This document shows positions 45,019 to 53,726 of a stretch of 64,000 bases of DNA, one piece after another. A program made the position numbers and the translations under genes. The notes below the pieces were generated by a model. It saw nothing but the letters and a program-made list of their open reading frames with translations, ran no database searches and had not been told where the DNA came from. The stretch covers positions 1,302,001 to 1,366,000 of the forward strand of contig NZ_QZMS01000007.1 in assembly GCF_003614885.1 (NCBI RefSeq), written 5' to 3'. The number at the start of each line of letters is the position of its first letter. Position 1 is the first letter of the stretch. The stretch is from Photobacterium salinisoli. GTDB taxonomy: Bacteria > Pseudomonadota > Gammaproteobacteria > Enterobacterales > Vibrionaceae.

Positions 45019-47292
45019 TCAGGCGGCTTTCCCTGGCTGTAAGGCGCCCTTTTTAAACGCTTCGGGTGCAAAACTGTCCACTTGTATCGCACGCGATCTC
45101 AACTGGTCAGCATTATGCACTTTCTCAACCTCAGCTTCTGTGATTACCCCCGCATCCAGGGCAATCTTCAGTTTTTCAGCTAACGGTGCCTTACGAGGCA
45201 CAGTGCCGGCTTTCACCGCTTTCGCCAATTTACGCTCAATATCGCGCACACCGTACATGGCAATGAACGCACGCTCCATGATAGCCACTGGATCGTTATC
45301 TTTCTCACCGATATAGCAGTTAGTGGTCAGACGGTCGCGCGCAACCCCTGGTGTCATCAGCAGTTTGGAAATTGCCAGTTTCAGCTCATCTTTCGGCGCT
45401 TCGTAGTGAATTCCCAGCGGGAAGGTCAGTGTACGCAATACCCGGCCTACACCTTTGCGTGGGAAGTTATTGAAGACTTCATCAAACGCAACACCGCACT
45501 TATTCAGACAGTGCTGTAACGCGTAATGAACCAGAGGCAGATCTTCTTGCTGACGACCTTCCATCTCATAACGCTTCAGCACGGCTGATGCCAGATACAG
45601 GTGACTTAACACATCACCCAGACGCGCAGACACCATTTCACGGCGTTTCAGCTCCCCACCCAGTGACAGCATAGAGAAATCTGCCGCCACCGCCAGAGCA
45701 CGACTCATGCGGGACAAATGACGATAGTAATACGCCGTTTCACCCGAAACCGGCGCCCGGTTGAGTTTGGAACCTGTGAAAGCATTAAGCAAGGCTTTGC
45801 TGACATTGCCCACCGCGAAACCAATATGTTTGAACAGCAGTTGATCAAAGTCTTTCGCTGCCTGATCTGCATCCGGATTCGCCGCGGCTTCCATTTCTTT
45901 GAGTACATAAGGGTGACAACGGGTCGCGCCCTGACCAAAGATCATCAGATTACGGGTAAGAATGTTCGCACCTTCAACCGTGATCGCCACAGGCATGCCA
46001 ATATACTGATTGGCCAGATAATTCATTGGACCGGCCTGAATACCCCGTCCGGCGTGAATATCCATGGCGTCGTTCAGGATAGTCCGGGCAATTTCGGTCA
46101 TGTGGTACTTAGCAATAGCCGTCACAATACCCGGTTTTTCTTTCATATCCAGAGAAGTGGTTGTCAGGGTACGGGCCGCTTCCAGCATATAGGTCATGCC
46201 GCCAATACGTCCCAGCGCTTCAGCCACACCTTCAAAGTGACCAATTGACATACCAAACTGCTTACGGACATAAGAATATGCCCCCGTGCTGCGTGATGTC
46301 AGATGGCCAATCGCCGTCCCCAGAGCCGGCAGTGAGATACCACGGCCTGCTGACAGACACTCCACCAGCATACGCCAGCCTCGTCCGACATAGTCCTGGC
46401 CACCGATCACCCAGTCCATAGGAATAAACACATCCTGACCACGGGTGGGACCATTCATGAACGCACCACCCAGTGGATCGTGACGCTCACCAATTTCCAC
46501 GCCATCATGGCTGGTTGGAATCAGGGCACAGGTAATACCGATATCTTTCTGATCACCAATCAGACCTTGCGGGTCGCGCAGTTTAAATGCCAGCCCCAGC
46601 ACAGTTGCAACAGGTGCCAGAGTAATATATCGCTTGTTCCAGCTAACACGGATACCCAGAACTTCTTTACCTTCATGCTCGCCGTAACAGACTTCACCCA
46701 TATCCGGAATACCGCCTGCATCAGAACCAGCCTCCGGGCCGGTCAGTGCAAAACACGGGATATCAGTACCGTCAGCCAAGCGTGGCAACCAGTAATTCTT
46801 CTGCTCTTCTGTACCATAATGACTTAACAGCTCACCCGGGCCCAAAGAGTTGGGTACCATAACAGACACGGCGGCACTTTGGCTTCGGGTTGCAATACGC
46901 GTCACAATGGTCGAATTGGCATGCGCAGAGAACTCGCGACCGCCGTACTCTTTGCCAATGATCAATGAGAAGAATTTTTCTTTTCGCAGATACTCCCACA
47001 CCTCAGAAGGCAAATCGCGATCTTCACGAACAATCTGGTTGTCATCCAGCATTTTCAGCAGAGTTTCAAGCTCGTTGTCAATAAAAGACTGTTCGTCGTC
47101 ACTCAGCTTAGGCTTTGGATAATTCAGCAGAGTATTCCAGTCTGGCTTACCGGCGAAAAGCTGACCGTCCCACCAGACACTGCCTGCTTCCATCGCTTCC
47201 CGTTCGGTATCAGACAGTGGCGGCAGCACTTTCTTAAATACCTTGAAAGCAGGATCACTGATGTAGCGTTGTCTCAGACTTTTATTACTCAT
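45019..47292 (-). CDS. fadE: Acyl-CoA dehydrogenase FadE
   Basis: FadE catalyses the first oxidation of fatty-acid beta-oxidation (acyl-CoA to trans-2-enoyl-CoA) with FAD. The 757-residue chain is the large proteobacterial form (E. coli 814). The ACAD core shows SVMVPNSLGPGELLSHYG, CFALTGPEAGSDAGG (about 183-197) and AMDIHAGRGIQAGP (about 405-418), with a long C-terminal extension unique to FadE. psrA, its probable repressor, lies 68 bp upstream on the same strand. Confidence 0.95.
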   Translation of the reverse strand: MSNKSLRQRYISDPAFKVFKKVLPPLSDTEREAMEAGSVWWDGQLFAGKPDWNTLLNYPKPKLSDDEQSFIDNELETLLKMLDDNQIVREDRDLPSEVWEYLRKEKFFSLIIGKEYGGREFSAHANSTIVTRIATRSQSAAVSVMVPNSLGPGELLSHYGTEEQKNYWLPRLADGTDIPCFALTGPEAGSDAGGIPDMGEVCYGEHEGKEVLGIRVSWNKRYITLAPVATVLGLAFKLRDPQGLIGDQKDIGITCALIPTSHDGVEIGERHDPLGGAFMNGPTRGQDVFIPMDWVIGGQDYVGRGWRMLVECLSAGRGISLPALGTAIGHLTSRSTGAYSYVRKQFGMSIGHFEGVAEALGRIGGMTYMLEAARTLTTTSLDMKEKPGIVTAIAKYHMTEIARTILNDAMDIHAGRGIQAGPMNYLANQYIGMPVAITVEGANILTRNLMIFGQGATRCHPYVLKEMEAAANPDADQAAKDFDQLLFKHIGFAVGNVSKALLNAFTGSKLNRAPVSGETAYYYRHLSRMSRALAVAADFSMLSLGGELKRREMVSARLGDVLSHLYLASAVLKRYEMEGRQQEDLPLVHYALQHCLNKCGVAFDEVFNNFPRKGVGRVLRTLTFPLGIHYEAPKDELKLAISKLLMTPGVARDRLTTNCYIGEKDNDPVAIMERAFIAMYGVRDIERKLAKAVKAGTVPRKAPLAEKLKIALDAGVITEAEVEKVHNADQLRSRAIQVDSFAPEAFKKGALQPGKAA

Positions 47293-47360
47293 GGGTCACG
47301 TCCTTTTGTCTTTCTGCCACGTCTTGGCGAGAGTTAACTGTTATAGTTTTTTTGCAGGGT

Positions 47361-48032
47361 TCAGTAAGAGTTCTCTGTCGCTGCTGATACTGGTGCTGGC
47401 ATCTCTATCGGCGCTGCAACACCTGCAGCGAGATACGGCACCATGCGATCAATCAGATCGGCGGTCGACACAGTACATTTGAAATCATTTTCAGCAATTT
47501 CGCGCAGGGCGGTACTGGATGCCATCGTGAAAACAGACGCCCCTAAGGTAAAATGCAAACGCCAGAACAGAGTTTCCGGATCCAATGATGGATTGGCGCG
47601 GCAAACCGCTTTCGTGAACAGGTTCAGCACCGGGCTGTAACGCGTTACGATAAACCAGCGCAAGTGGCCCTGAACGTCGGTATAACCGCGACCAATCAGG
47701 GACATAAAAATAGTGGCGCCACCAGAACGAAAATTACCAAGCTTCAGCAATGGTTGCTTGGTACAACGGAAGACATCTTCCATGCTGAAATCATCGCGGG
47801 TCAGCAGCACTTCCAGCTCCTGCTTGAGTGCTGGCATGAATTCTTCCAGGTAGCGGCTCAGCACTGCCCGGATAAGCGTTTTCTTATCACCGTAGTGATA
47901 GTTAACAGAGGCCAGGTTGACTCCCGCTTTGCTGGTTATTGTTCGCAGCGACGTTTCTTTGAAGCCATGCTCTGCAAACAACAGTTCAGCGGCGTCCAGA
48001 ATGCGGCTTTTTGTATCAGCTTTGACTACCAT
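47361..48032 (-). CDS. psrA: TetR-family regulator PsrA (fatty-acid responsive)
   Basis: A 223-residue TetR regulator. The helix-turn-helix is in TSLRTITSKAGVNLASVNYHYG (quoted in parts: SLRTITSKAGVNLASV, NYHYGDKK; about 27-52), which is nearly the same as in Pseudomonas PsrA. The ligand domain shares FWRLHFTLGASVFTM with it. PsrA binds long-chain fatty acids and releases beta-oxidation genes. A palindrome resembling its operator lies just upstream, and fadE follows directly. The C-terminal 20 residues are Ala/Pro-rich. Confidence 0.82.
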   Translation of the reverse strand: MVVKADTKSRILDAAELLFAEHGFKETSLRTITSKAGVNLASVNYHYGDKKTLIRAVLSRYLEEFMPALKQELEVLLTRDDFSMEDVFRCTKQPLLKLGNFRSGGATIFMSLIGRGYTDVQGHLRWFIVTRYSPVLNLFTKAVCRANPSLDPETLFWRLHFTLGASVFTMASSTALREIAENDFKCTVSTADLIDRMVPYLAAGVAAPIEMPAPVSAATENSY

Positions 48033-48047
48033 GTTAAGTCACCCGTA

Positions 48048-48063
48048 TTAAACACATGTTTAA
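48048..48063. promoter_or_regulatory. Palindrome upstream of psrA, probable PsrA operator
   Basis: TTAAACACATGTTTAA is symmetric except at the central pair and lies 16 bp upstream of the psrA start. The AAAC-N4-GTTT form resembles the Pseudomonas PsrA site (G/CAAAC-N2-4-GTTTG/C). TetR regulators usually repress themselves from such a place. Confidence 0.6.
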
Positions 48064-48154
48064 ACTCTACACCTTGCTAACAGATTTAACAAGCGATGAA
48101 CAGTATTGAAACCTAGAAGAAAAGAAAAAAATTTAAATTATGCGAAGTACGGTG

Positions 48155-48182
48155 GGAACCAAGGCTAAATAACGCAGTCATA
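48155..48182 (+). promoter_or_regulatory. Sigma-E-type promoter of the first sRNA
   Basis: GGAACCA (-35, 48155-48161), 16 bases, then TCATA (-10, 48178-48182). Sigma-E promoters follow GGAACTT-N16-TCNNA. The expected start is G48189, six bases after the -10 element. Confidence 0.7.
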
Positions 48183-48188
48183 CATAGT

Positions 48189-48250
48189 GCCACTGCTTTT
48201 TCTTAGAAGATTTTCTTCAAAGCCCGTTTTCATCTGGAAACGGGTTTTCT
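48189..48250 (+). ncRNA. RybB/MicV-like sigma-E-dependent small RNA
   Basis: From the promoter-defined start the RNA reads GCCACTGCTTTTTCTT, nearly the same as the first 16 bases of E. coli RybB (GCCACTGCTTTTCTTT), its porin-targeting seed. A small hairpin (GAAG/CTTC, 48206-48217) follows. The terminator stem is CCCGTTTTC (48223-48231) with GGAAACGGG (48236-48244), then TTTTCTTT. The whole is about 62 nt and no ORF is present. The vibrio RNA MicV has this seed too, so it could be MicV or a further paralogue. Predicted role: Hfq-dependent repression of outer-membrane protein mRNAs under envelope stress. Confidence 0.72.
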
Positions 48251-48384
48251 TTCATTTTGCCCCATGACAGACGAGCTTTGCCTGACCGTTTCAGCAAATG
48301 CGTTGTTGTTTAAAAATAACAGTTCTTTTTGTCTTTTAGATATCAATTGGTTAGAAAAAATTGAAAAAAAAGCAGTGTAAAATC

Positions 48385-48412
48385 GGAACTAAGCGATGAG
48401 CACTCGGTCATA
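48385..48412 (+). promoter_or_regulatory. Sigma-E-type promoter of vrrA
   Basis: GGAACTA (-35, 48385-48391), 16 bases, then TCATA (-10, 48408-48412). The spacing and the -10 element are identical to those of the promoter at 48155. The expected start is G48419. Confidence 0.78.
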
Positions 48413-48418
48413 ACTAGT

Positions 48419-48562
48419 GACATTAAGATTAACGAAGTGATTGATAACCGGCCGCCAATGAATGGTTCACTGAACAGCTTTAATCGACAATGCCACTGCT
48501 GCTAAACTCCTAATTGTGTTAAGGATAAATTCCTCCCGCTGACTTTTCAGCGGGATTTTTTT
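48419..48562 (+). ncRNA. vrrA: VrrA-like sigma-E-dependent small RNA
   Basis: Promoter and terminator define an RNA of about 144 nt, the length of VrrA of V. cholerae (about 140 nt), and it lies next to the psrA-type gene as VrrA does there. The RybB-type seed GCCACTGCT is internal (48492-48500). The terminator is TCCCGCTGA (48534-48542) paired with TCAGCGGGA (48547-48555) plus seven Ts. VrrA represses OmpA, OmpT and other surface proteins and promotes vesicle release. No ribosome site or ORF of note is inside. The two-sRNA order here is discussed under findings. Confidence 0.75.
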
Positions 48563-48611
48563 ATCTGGCCCTCGCAACACCGAACATACACGGCAAAGCG
48601 ATTGTGCTTCC

Positions 48612-49445
48612 TCAGAGCTCAGGGGCCTGAGCCATTAAATCCGCATGACACCACTGCAGACCCAGAGCCTCAACGGTTGCGGACGCATTGATCCATTTTC
48701 CCTGCTCACCACCAGGCTGAAACTCAGGCATGGCTAACCCTGCCAAACGGGCCATTTCCCGGTAATACATTTCCCTGCTGGGATGCTGAGGCGCAGATAA
48801 GTGCAAAGTCTTCATTGCCGGCCAACGTTCTAACATTGCCATGACGGCTGATATCACATCATCCTGATGCACCAGGTTGACTGGTGCCCCGCCATTGGCA
48901 ATGCCCTGCCGTCCAGCCAGAAACTTCACCGGATGCCGTTGAGGACCAATCAGGCCAGCTAAACGTAACACCACAAGATCATCACCCCATACCTGACGAA
49001 GTTGCTGCTCCAGAGCAACATGCGCTCTGCCTGACTCTGTCGCCGGCTCAGGCACAGTTAGCTCTGTAATTTCCCCTTCAGCCTCTCCATACACCGAAGT
49101 GGTACTGATAAAGATCAACCTGTGGCAACCGGCCGCTTTCGCTGCCTCAGATAAAGACAGGATTTTTGCACTGTATTCATCCGCTGAAGTTGTTCGTCTC
49201 CCGGGCGGTACATTCAGCACCATGACATCTGCCGCTAAAAATGCGTTCAGCGTCGGCGAATGCGCCTCGAGTGGTAACGGCAAACGCACCACTACACCCT
49301 GGATTCCCTCTTGCTTCAATACTTCAGCGCCCTCTTGGGTCTGCTTTGAACCGAATGTTTCATAACCAGATTGATTCAGGCGTCTGGCCATAGGCAAACC
49401 TAACCAGCCACAGCCACAGACACTGACACGCTTTACTTTTTCCAT
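48612..49445 (-). CDS. NAD(P)-binding SDR-like protein, YeeZ type
   Basis: The 277-residue atypical short-chain dehydrogenase/epimerase-like protein starts with a Rossmann motif VSVCGCGWLGLPMARRL (about 7-23). It shows FISTTSVYG (about 112-120), which holds the Ser and Tyr of extended SDRs, though the usual YxxxK is not evident. E. coli YeeZ has the same features; its substrate is unknown. It is divergent from hexR with 313 bp between. Confidence 0.82.
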   Translation of the reverse strand: MEKVKRVSVCGCGWLGLPMARRLNQSGYETFGSKQTQEGAEVLKQEGIQGVVVRLPLPLEAHSPTLNAFLAADVMVLNVPPGRRTTSADEYSAKILSLSEAAKAAGCHRLIFISTTSVYGEAEGEITELTVPEPATESGRAHVALEQQLRQVWGDDLVVLRLAGLIGPQRHPVKFLAGRQGIANGGAPVNLVHQDDVISAVMAMLERWPAMKTLHLSAPQHPSREMYYREMARLAGLAMPEFQPGGEQGKWINASATVEALGLQWCHADLMAQAPEL

Positions 49446-49758
49446 CGTTATTTCCTTTGAAACTTATTCGTTGTATTTTTGTTGTACATTTAATTCAAAC
49501 TGTAAATTAATTCCGGGTGCTGAAAATAAATAACACAAAGCAGCTTAATACTCGGTAATTCATTGGTTTTTCCCCTTTAAAATCATTTCAAAACTGAAAG
49601 GGAAAGTAGATCGTGATCAAACTATAATAAAAAGGAAAAGTGATTTTCAGAGATTTGCTAGGAGGCCTGAAAAGAAAAGTAGTATAGTTTCATCATATTT
49701 GGCAGCGTCCCAACGAACTCGCCTGTTTTGAAATTCAGCAACGAATCGCGGTTATCGT
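49446..49758. other. Intergenic region between the yeeZ-like gene and hexR
   Basis: Holds the divergent promoters. TGTAAATTAATTCC at 49501-49514 matches only the left part of a HexR box, so autoregulation is possible but weak. CCCTTT (about 49575-49580) and AAAGGG form a loose inverted repeat. No RNA or ORF is supported. hexR lacks a clear ribosome site just before its ATG. Confidence 0.45.
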
Positions 49759-50613
49759 ATGAATACCCTTGAAAAAATCCAAAATAATTTAGAAAACTTT
49801 AGTAAGTCTGAGCGTAAGGTTGCTGAAGTTATCATCGCTTCCCCGCAAACCGCCATTCACTCAAGCATTGCGACACTGGCCAAAATGGCCGATGTCAGCG
49901 AACCGACGGTCAACCGTTTCTGCCGTCGCCTTGATACCAAAGGTTTCCCGGATTTTAAACTCCATCTTGCTCAAAGCCTGGCGAACGGTACGCCTTATGT
50001 AAACCGTAACGTTGAAGAAGACGACAGCGCAGAAGCTTACACAGCAAAAATCTTTGAGTCCACAATGGCATGTCTGGATGTTGCCAAGAGCAGCCTCGAT
50101 CCAATGCAAGTTAACAGAGCGGTAGACTTGCTGACTCAGGCTAAACGCATTTCGTTCTTTGGCCTGGGGGCATCAGCCTCGGTGGCCCATGATGCCATGA
50201 ATAAGTTCTTCCGCTTCAATATCCCTATTGTCTGCTTTGATGACGTTGTGATGCAGCGTATGAGTGTCATTAACTGTACGGACAATGATGTTGTGGTACT
50301 GATCTCTCACACTGGCCGTACCAAGAACTTAGTCGAGATTGCTGAGATGGCCCGTGAAAACGGGGCAACGGTTATTGGTATTACCGCCAAAGACTCCCCG
50401 CTGGATCGCGAATGCTCGCTGTCTATCTGCCTTGATGTGCCGGAAGATACCGACATCTACATGCCTATGGCCAGCCGTGTAGTACAGATGACGGTCATTG
50501 ATGTGCTCGCAACCGGCTTTACCCTGCGCCGTGGCCCGGGGTTCAGAGAGAACCTGAAACGCGTAAAAGAGACCATCAAAGATTCACGTATTGCAAAAGA
50601 AGGGTTATTTTAA
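49759..50613 (+). CDS. hexR: RpiR/MurR-family regulator HexR
   Basis: HexR controls central carbon genes and senses keto-deoxy-phosphogluconate. The 284-residue product has an RpiR-type helix-turn-helix (LAKMADVSEPTVNRFCRRLD, about 40-59) and a SIS sugar-phosphate domain (about 125-260) with FFGLGASASVAHDA and LISHTGRTKNLVEIA. pykA follows, and a perfect HexR operator lies before pykA. The gene pair is as in many gammaproteobacteria. Confidence 0.95.
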   Translation: MNTLEKIQNNLENFSKSERKVAEVIIASPQTAIHSSIATLAKMADVSEPTVNRFCRRLDTKGFPDFKLHLAQSLANGTPYVNRNVEEDDSAEAYTAKIFESTMACLDVAKSSLDPMQVNRAVDLLTQAKRISFFGLGASASVAHDAMNKFFRFNIPIVCFDDVVMQRMSVINCTDNDVVVLISHTGRTKNLVEIAEMARENGATVIGITAKDSPLDRECSLSICLDVPEDTDIYMPMASRVVQMTVIDVLATGFTLRRGPGFRENLKRVKETIKDSRIAKEGLF

Positions 50614-50653
50614 CTCAACAGCCTGTTAGTGACTCTCAGGTTGGACAAACATC

Positions 50654-50682
50654 AAAGCATGGTGATTTAGCCATGCTTTTTT
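50654..50682 (+). terminator. Terminator after hexR
   Basis: AAAGCATGG (50654-50662) pairs with CCATGCTTT (50671-50679), followed by Ts. Confidence 0.87.
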
Positions 50683-50810
50683 ATACCCTCAGTATTCCCT
50701 CCGCGTTTAAAACGGACAATAATACCCGCTCAGCAGAGAATGAAAACGACCAACACGGACAGCAAAGTCGTCAATTCATTGTCCTATGTCGCCTTTTTAC
50801 TACAAGCACC

Positions 50811-50825
50811 TGTAATATAATTACA
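50811..50825. promoter_or_regulatory. HexR operator upstream of pykA
   Basis: TGTAATATAATTACA is a complete match to the HexR consensus TGTA-A/G-T-WWW-ATTACA and lies 72 bp before the pykA start, where it would overlap the promoter. The repressor gene is next door. Confidence 0.88.
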
Positions 50826-50896
50826 GATAATGCTAACACTATGTACCCAAGTTATAACCCATCTCATCGTATCCTTTCGACTATATGGAGAGCTTC

Positions 50897-52342
<1,446 letters not shown>

Positions 52343-52369
52343 TAAGTCAGAGCGACACACACTAAAACG

Positions 52370-52414
52370 AAAAAGCTTGCGGAACTGAGCATACAGTAAA
52401 CGCAAGCTTTTTTA
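52370..52414 (+). terminator. Terminator after pykA
   Basis: AAAAAGCTTGCG (52370-52381) pairs perfectly with CGCAAGCTTTTT (52401-52412) around a 19-base loop, with a T run. Confidence 0.88.
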
Positions 52415-52492
52415 TTTTCGCTTTACCGGCTCATCGCCAGCGTTGGCACCCGAAAGCAACACAGTCTGTTTGGCAAGCAGAGGTCTAAACCG

Positions 52493-53077
52493 TCACTGCG
52501 AAGGCTGAGACCAATCCGGGTTAATACGGGCCGTCAGTATATGATCTTCCCAGCGCCCATTGATTAACAAGTATTCACGGGCAACACCTTCCTGCTCGAA
52601 ACCCGCCGATTTCAGTACGGCCGCACTGCGTTTATTGCGCGGTATATAAGCCGCCATCACCCGATGAAATTGCTGTACGTCAAACATCCAGCGTATGGCC
52701 GCATTGAGCGCCCGGCGCATGATGCCCTGGCCCTGATGTTTTTCATCGAGCGAATACCCCACATGGCAGGCATAAAACGGGTGGCGCACCAGGTTACTGA
52801 AATTAATCACACCGCAGACTTCATCTGAGCCTTCAATGAAGATAACAAAATAATACGCCAGCTGGTGTTTATGGAGCTCAGCCAACTGTGTCAGGCGGCG
52901 TTCCCAGCCTTCCACAGTAAAGAAAGCCGGATCCCGAAGCGGCTCCCAGGGCTGGAGAAACTGTTTGTTACGCTGATAATAGGACGCTATCTGACGCGCA
53001 TCTTTATTCGTCACCAGACGCACTGTCAGTCCATCAACTTTTAACGTTGATGAACGCTGCATGATTGAATGAAACAA
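52493..53077 (-). CDS. rimJ: Ribosomal protein S5 alanine N-acetyltransferase RimJ
   Basis: A 194-residue GNAT enzyme close to E. coli RimJ: FLQPWEPLRDPAF (about 40-52), VCGVINFSNLVRHPFYACHVGYSLDEK and QGQGIMRRALNAAIRWM (acetyl-CoA site, about 114-130). The ending EYLLINGRWEDHILTA matches as well. The start is a TTG at 53077, with AGAGGT well placed upstream and length equal to E. coli RimJ. The ATG at 53062 has no ribosome site. It is divergent from the ogt-like gene. Confidence 0.9.
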   Translation of the reverse strand: MFHSIMQRSSTLKVDGLTVRLVTNKDARQIASYYQRNKQFLQPWEPLRDPAFFTVEGWERRLTQLAELHKHQLAYYFVIFIEGSDEVCGVINFSNLVRHPFYACHVGYSLDEKHQGQGIMRRALNAAIRWMFDVQQFHRVMAAYIPRNKRSAAVLKSAGFEQEGVAREYLLINGRWEDHILTARINPDWSQPSQ

Positions 53078-53186
53078 GCTGACCTCTGCATACTATACTT
53101 TCACTTTAACGCTACCGGCATTTAAGGCGTTATCTTGTGCCTGGCTGAAGGTAGCCGTTAAGACTCTCTGACCGGTGAAGGCAACT

Positions 53187-53672
53187 ATGTACTACGACCT
53201 GATCAATACTGAGCTTGGTCTGATTTATCTGCAGGCCGACGACCAGGGACTGAAACTGATCACCATTGCCAGTGACGGCTATCAGCCTCCCCCCTGCTGG
53301 ATTCATCACCCTAAAAAATTACAAGAGTACACCCGTCAGCTCAAGCAATACCTGGAAGGCCAGCGTCAGCAATTCTCATTGCGTTTAGCGCCCGACGGCA
53401 CTGCTTTTCAGCACCAGGTCTGGCAGGCTATCCAGGCCATTCCCTATGGCGAAACACGCACCAGTCAGGAACTGGCTGTCCAACTTGGCAATAAACACGC
53501 CCATCAGGCAGTGGCTCTGGCAAAGAATGTGAATCCCATCCCTATACTCATACCCTGCCATCGCGTGATCTGCCAGAACCCGAGAATCAGCTGCCGTTTC
53601 GGGCTGGATTTAATCAACCTTTTACGGGCCCTTGAAAAAGGCCACATCCAGCCCAAGCTCAGACCACTTTAG
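53187..53672 (+). CDS. Ogt-like methylated-DNA--cysteine S-methyltransferase with altered DNA-binding residues
   Basis: The 161-residue protein has the MGMT fold. The acceptor cysteine motif PCHRV is present (Cys124, His125), as are Asn116 and the distal Glu150 of the charge relay. The arginine finger (RAVG in the family) is Gln107 in HAHQAVALAK, and the usual G-Y/F-AGG loop after the active site is CRFGL. Alkyl transfer chemistry could persist, but base flipping may be weak. It may have another repair substrate or be decaying. The ATG at 53187 has GAAGG 5 bases upstream. Its neighbour rimJ is divergent. Confidence 0.78.
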   Translation: MYYDLINTELGLIYLQADDQGLKLITIASDGYQPPPCWIHHPKKLQEYTRQLKQYLEGQRQQFSLRLAPDGTAFQHQVWQAIQAIPYGETRTSQELAVQLGNKHAHQAVALAKNVNPIPILIPCHRVICQNPRISCRFGLDLINLLRALEKGHIQPKLRPL

Positions 53673-53700
53673 CTGACTGGCCTGCCTTGATTGACACGTC

Positions 53701-53726
53701 TCAGCAAGCAGATTACGGCTTGCTGA
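53701..53726. terminator. Inverted repeat spanning the tyrR stop codon
   Basis: TCAGCAAGC (53701-53709) and GCTTGCTGA (53718-53726) pair perfectly over 9 bp. The TyrR stop lies in the loop. No T run is seen on either side, so its role as terminator for the convergent ogt-like and tyrR genes is uncertain. Confidence 0.4.

Noticed and set aside
49501-49514. HexR site upstream of hexR itself
   Set aside because: Only the left part of the consensus matches; the right half-site is missing.
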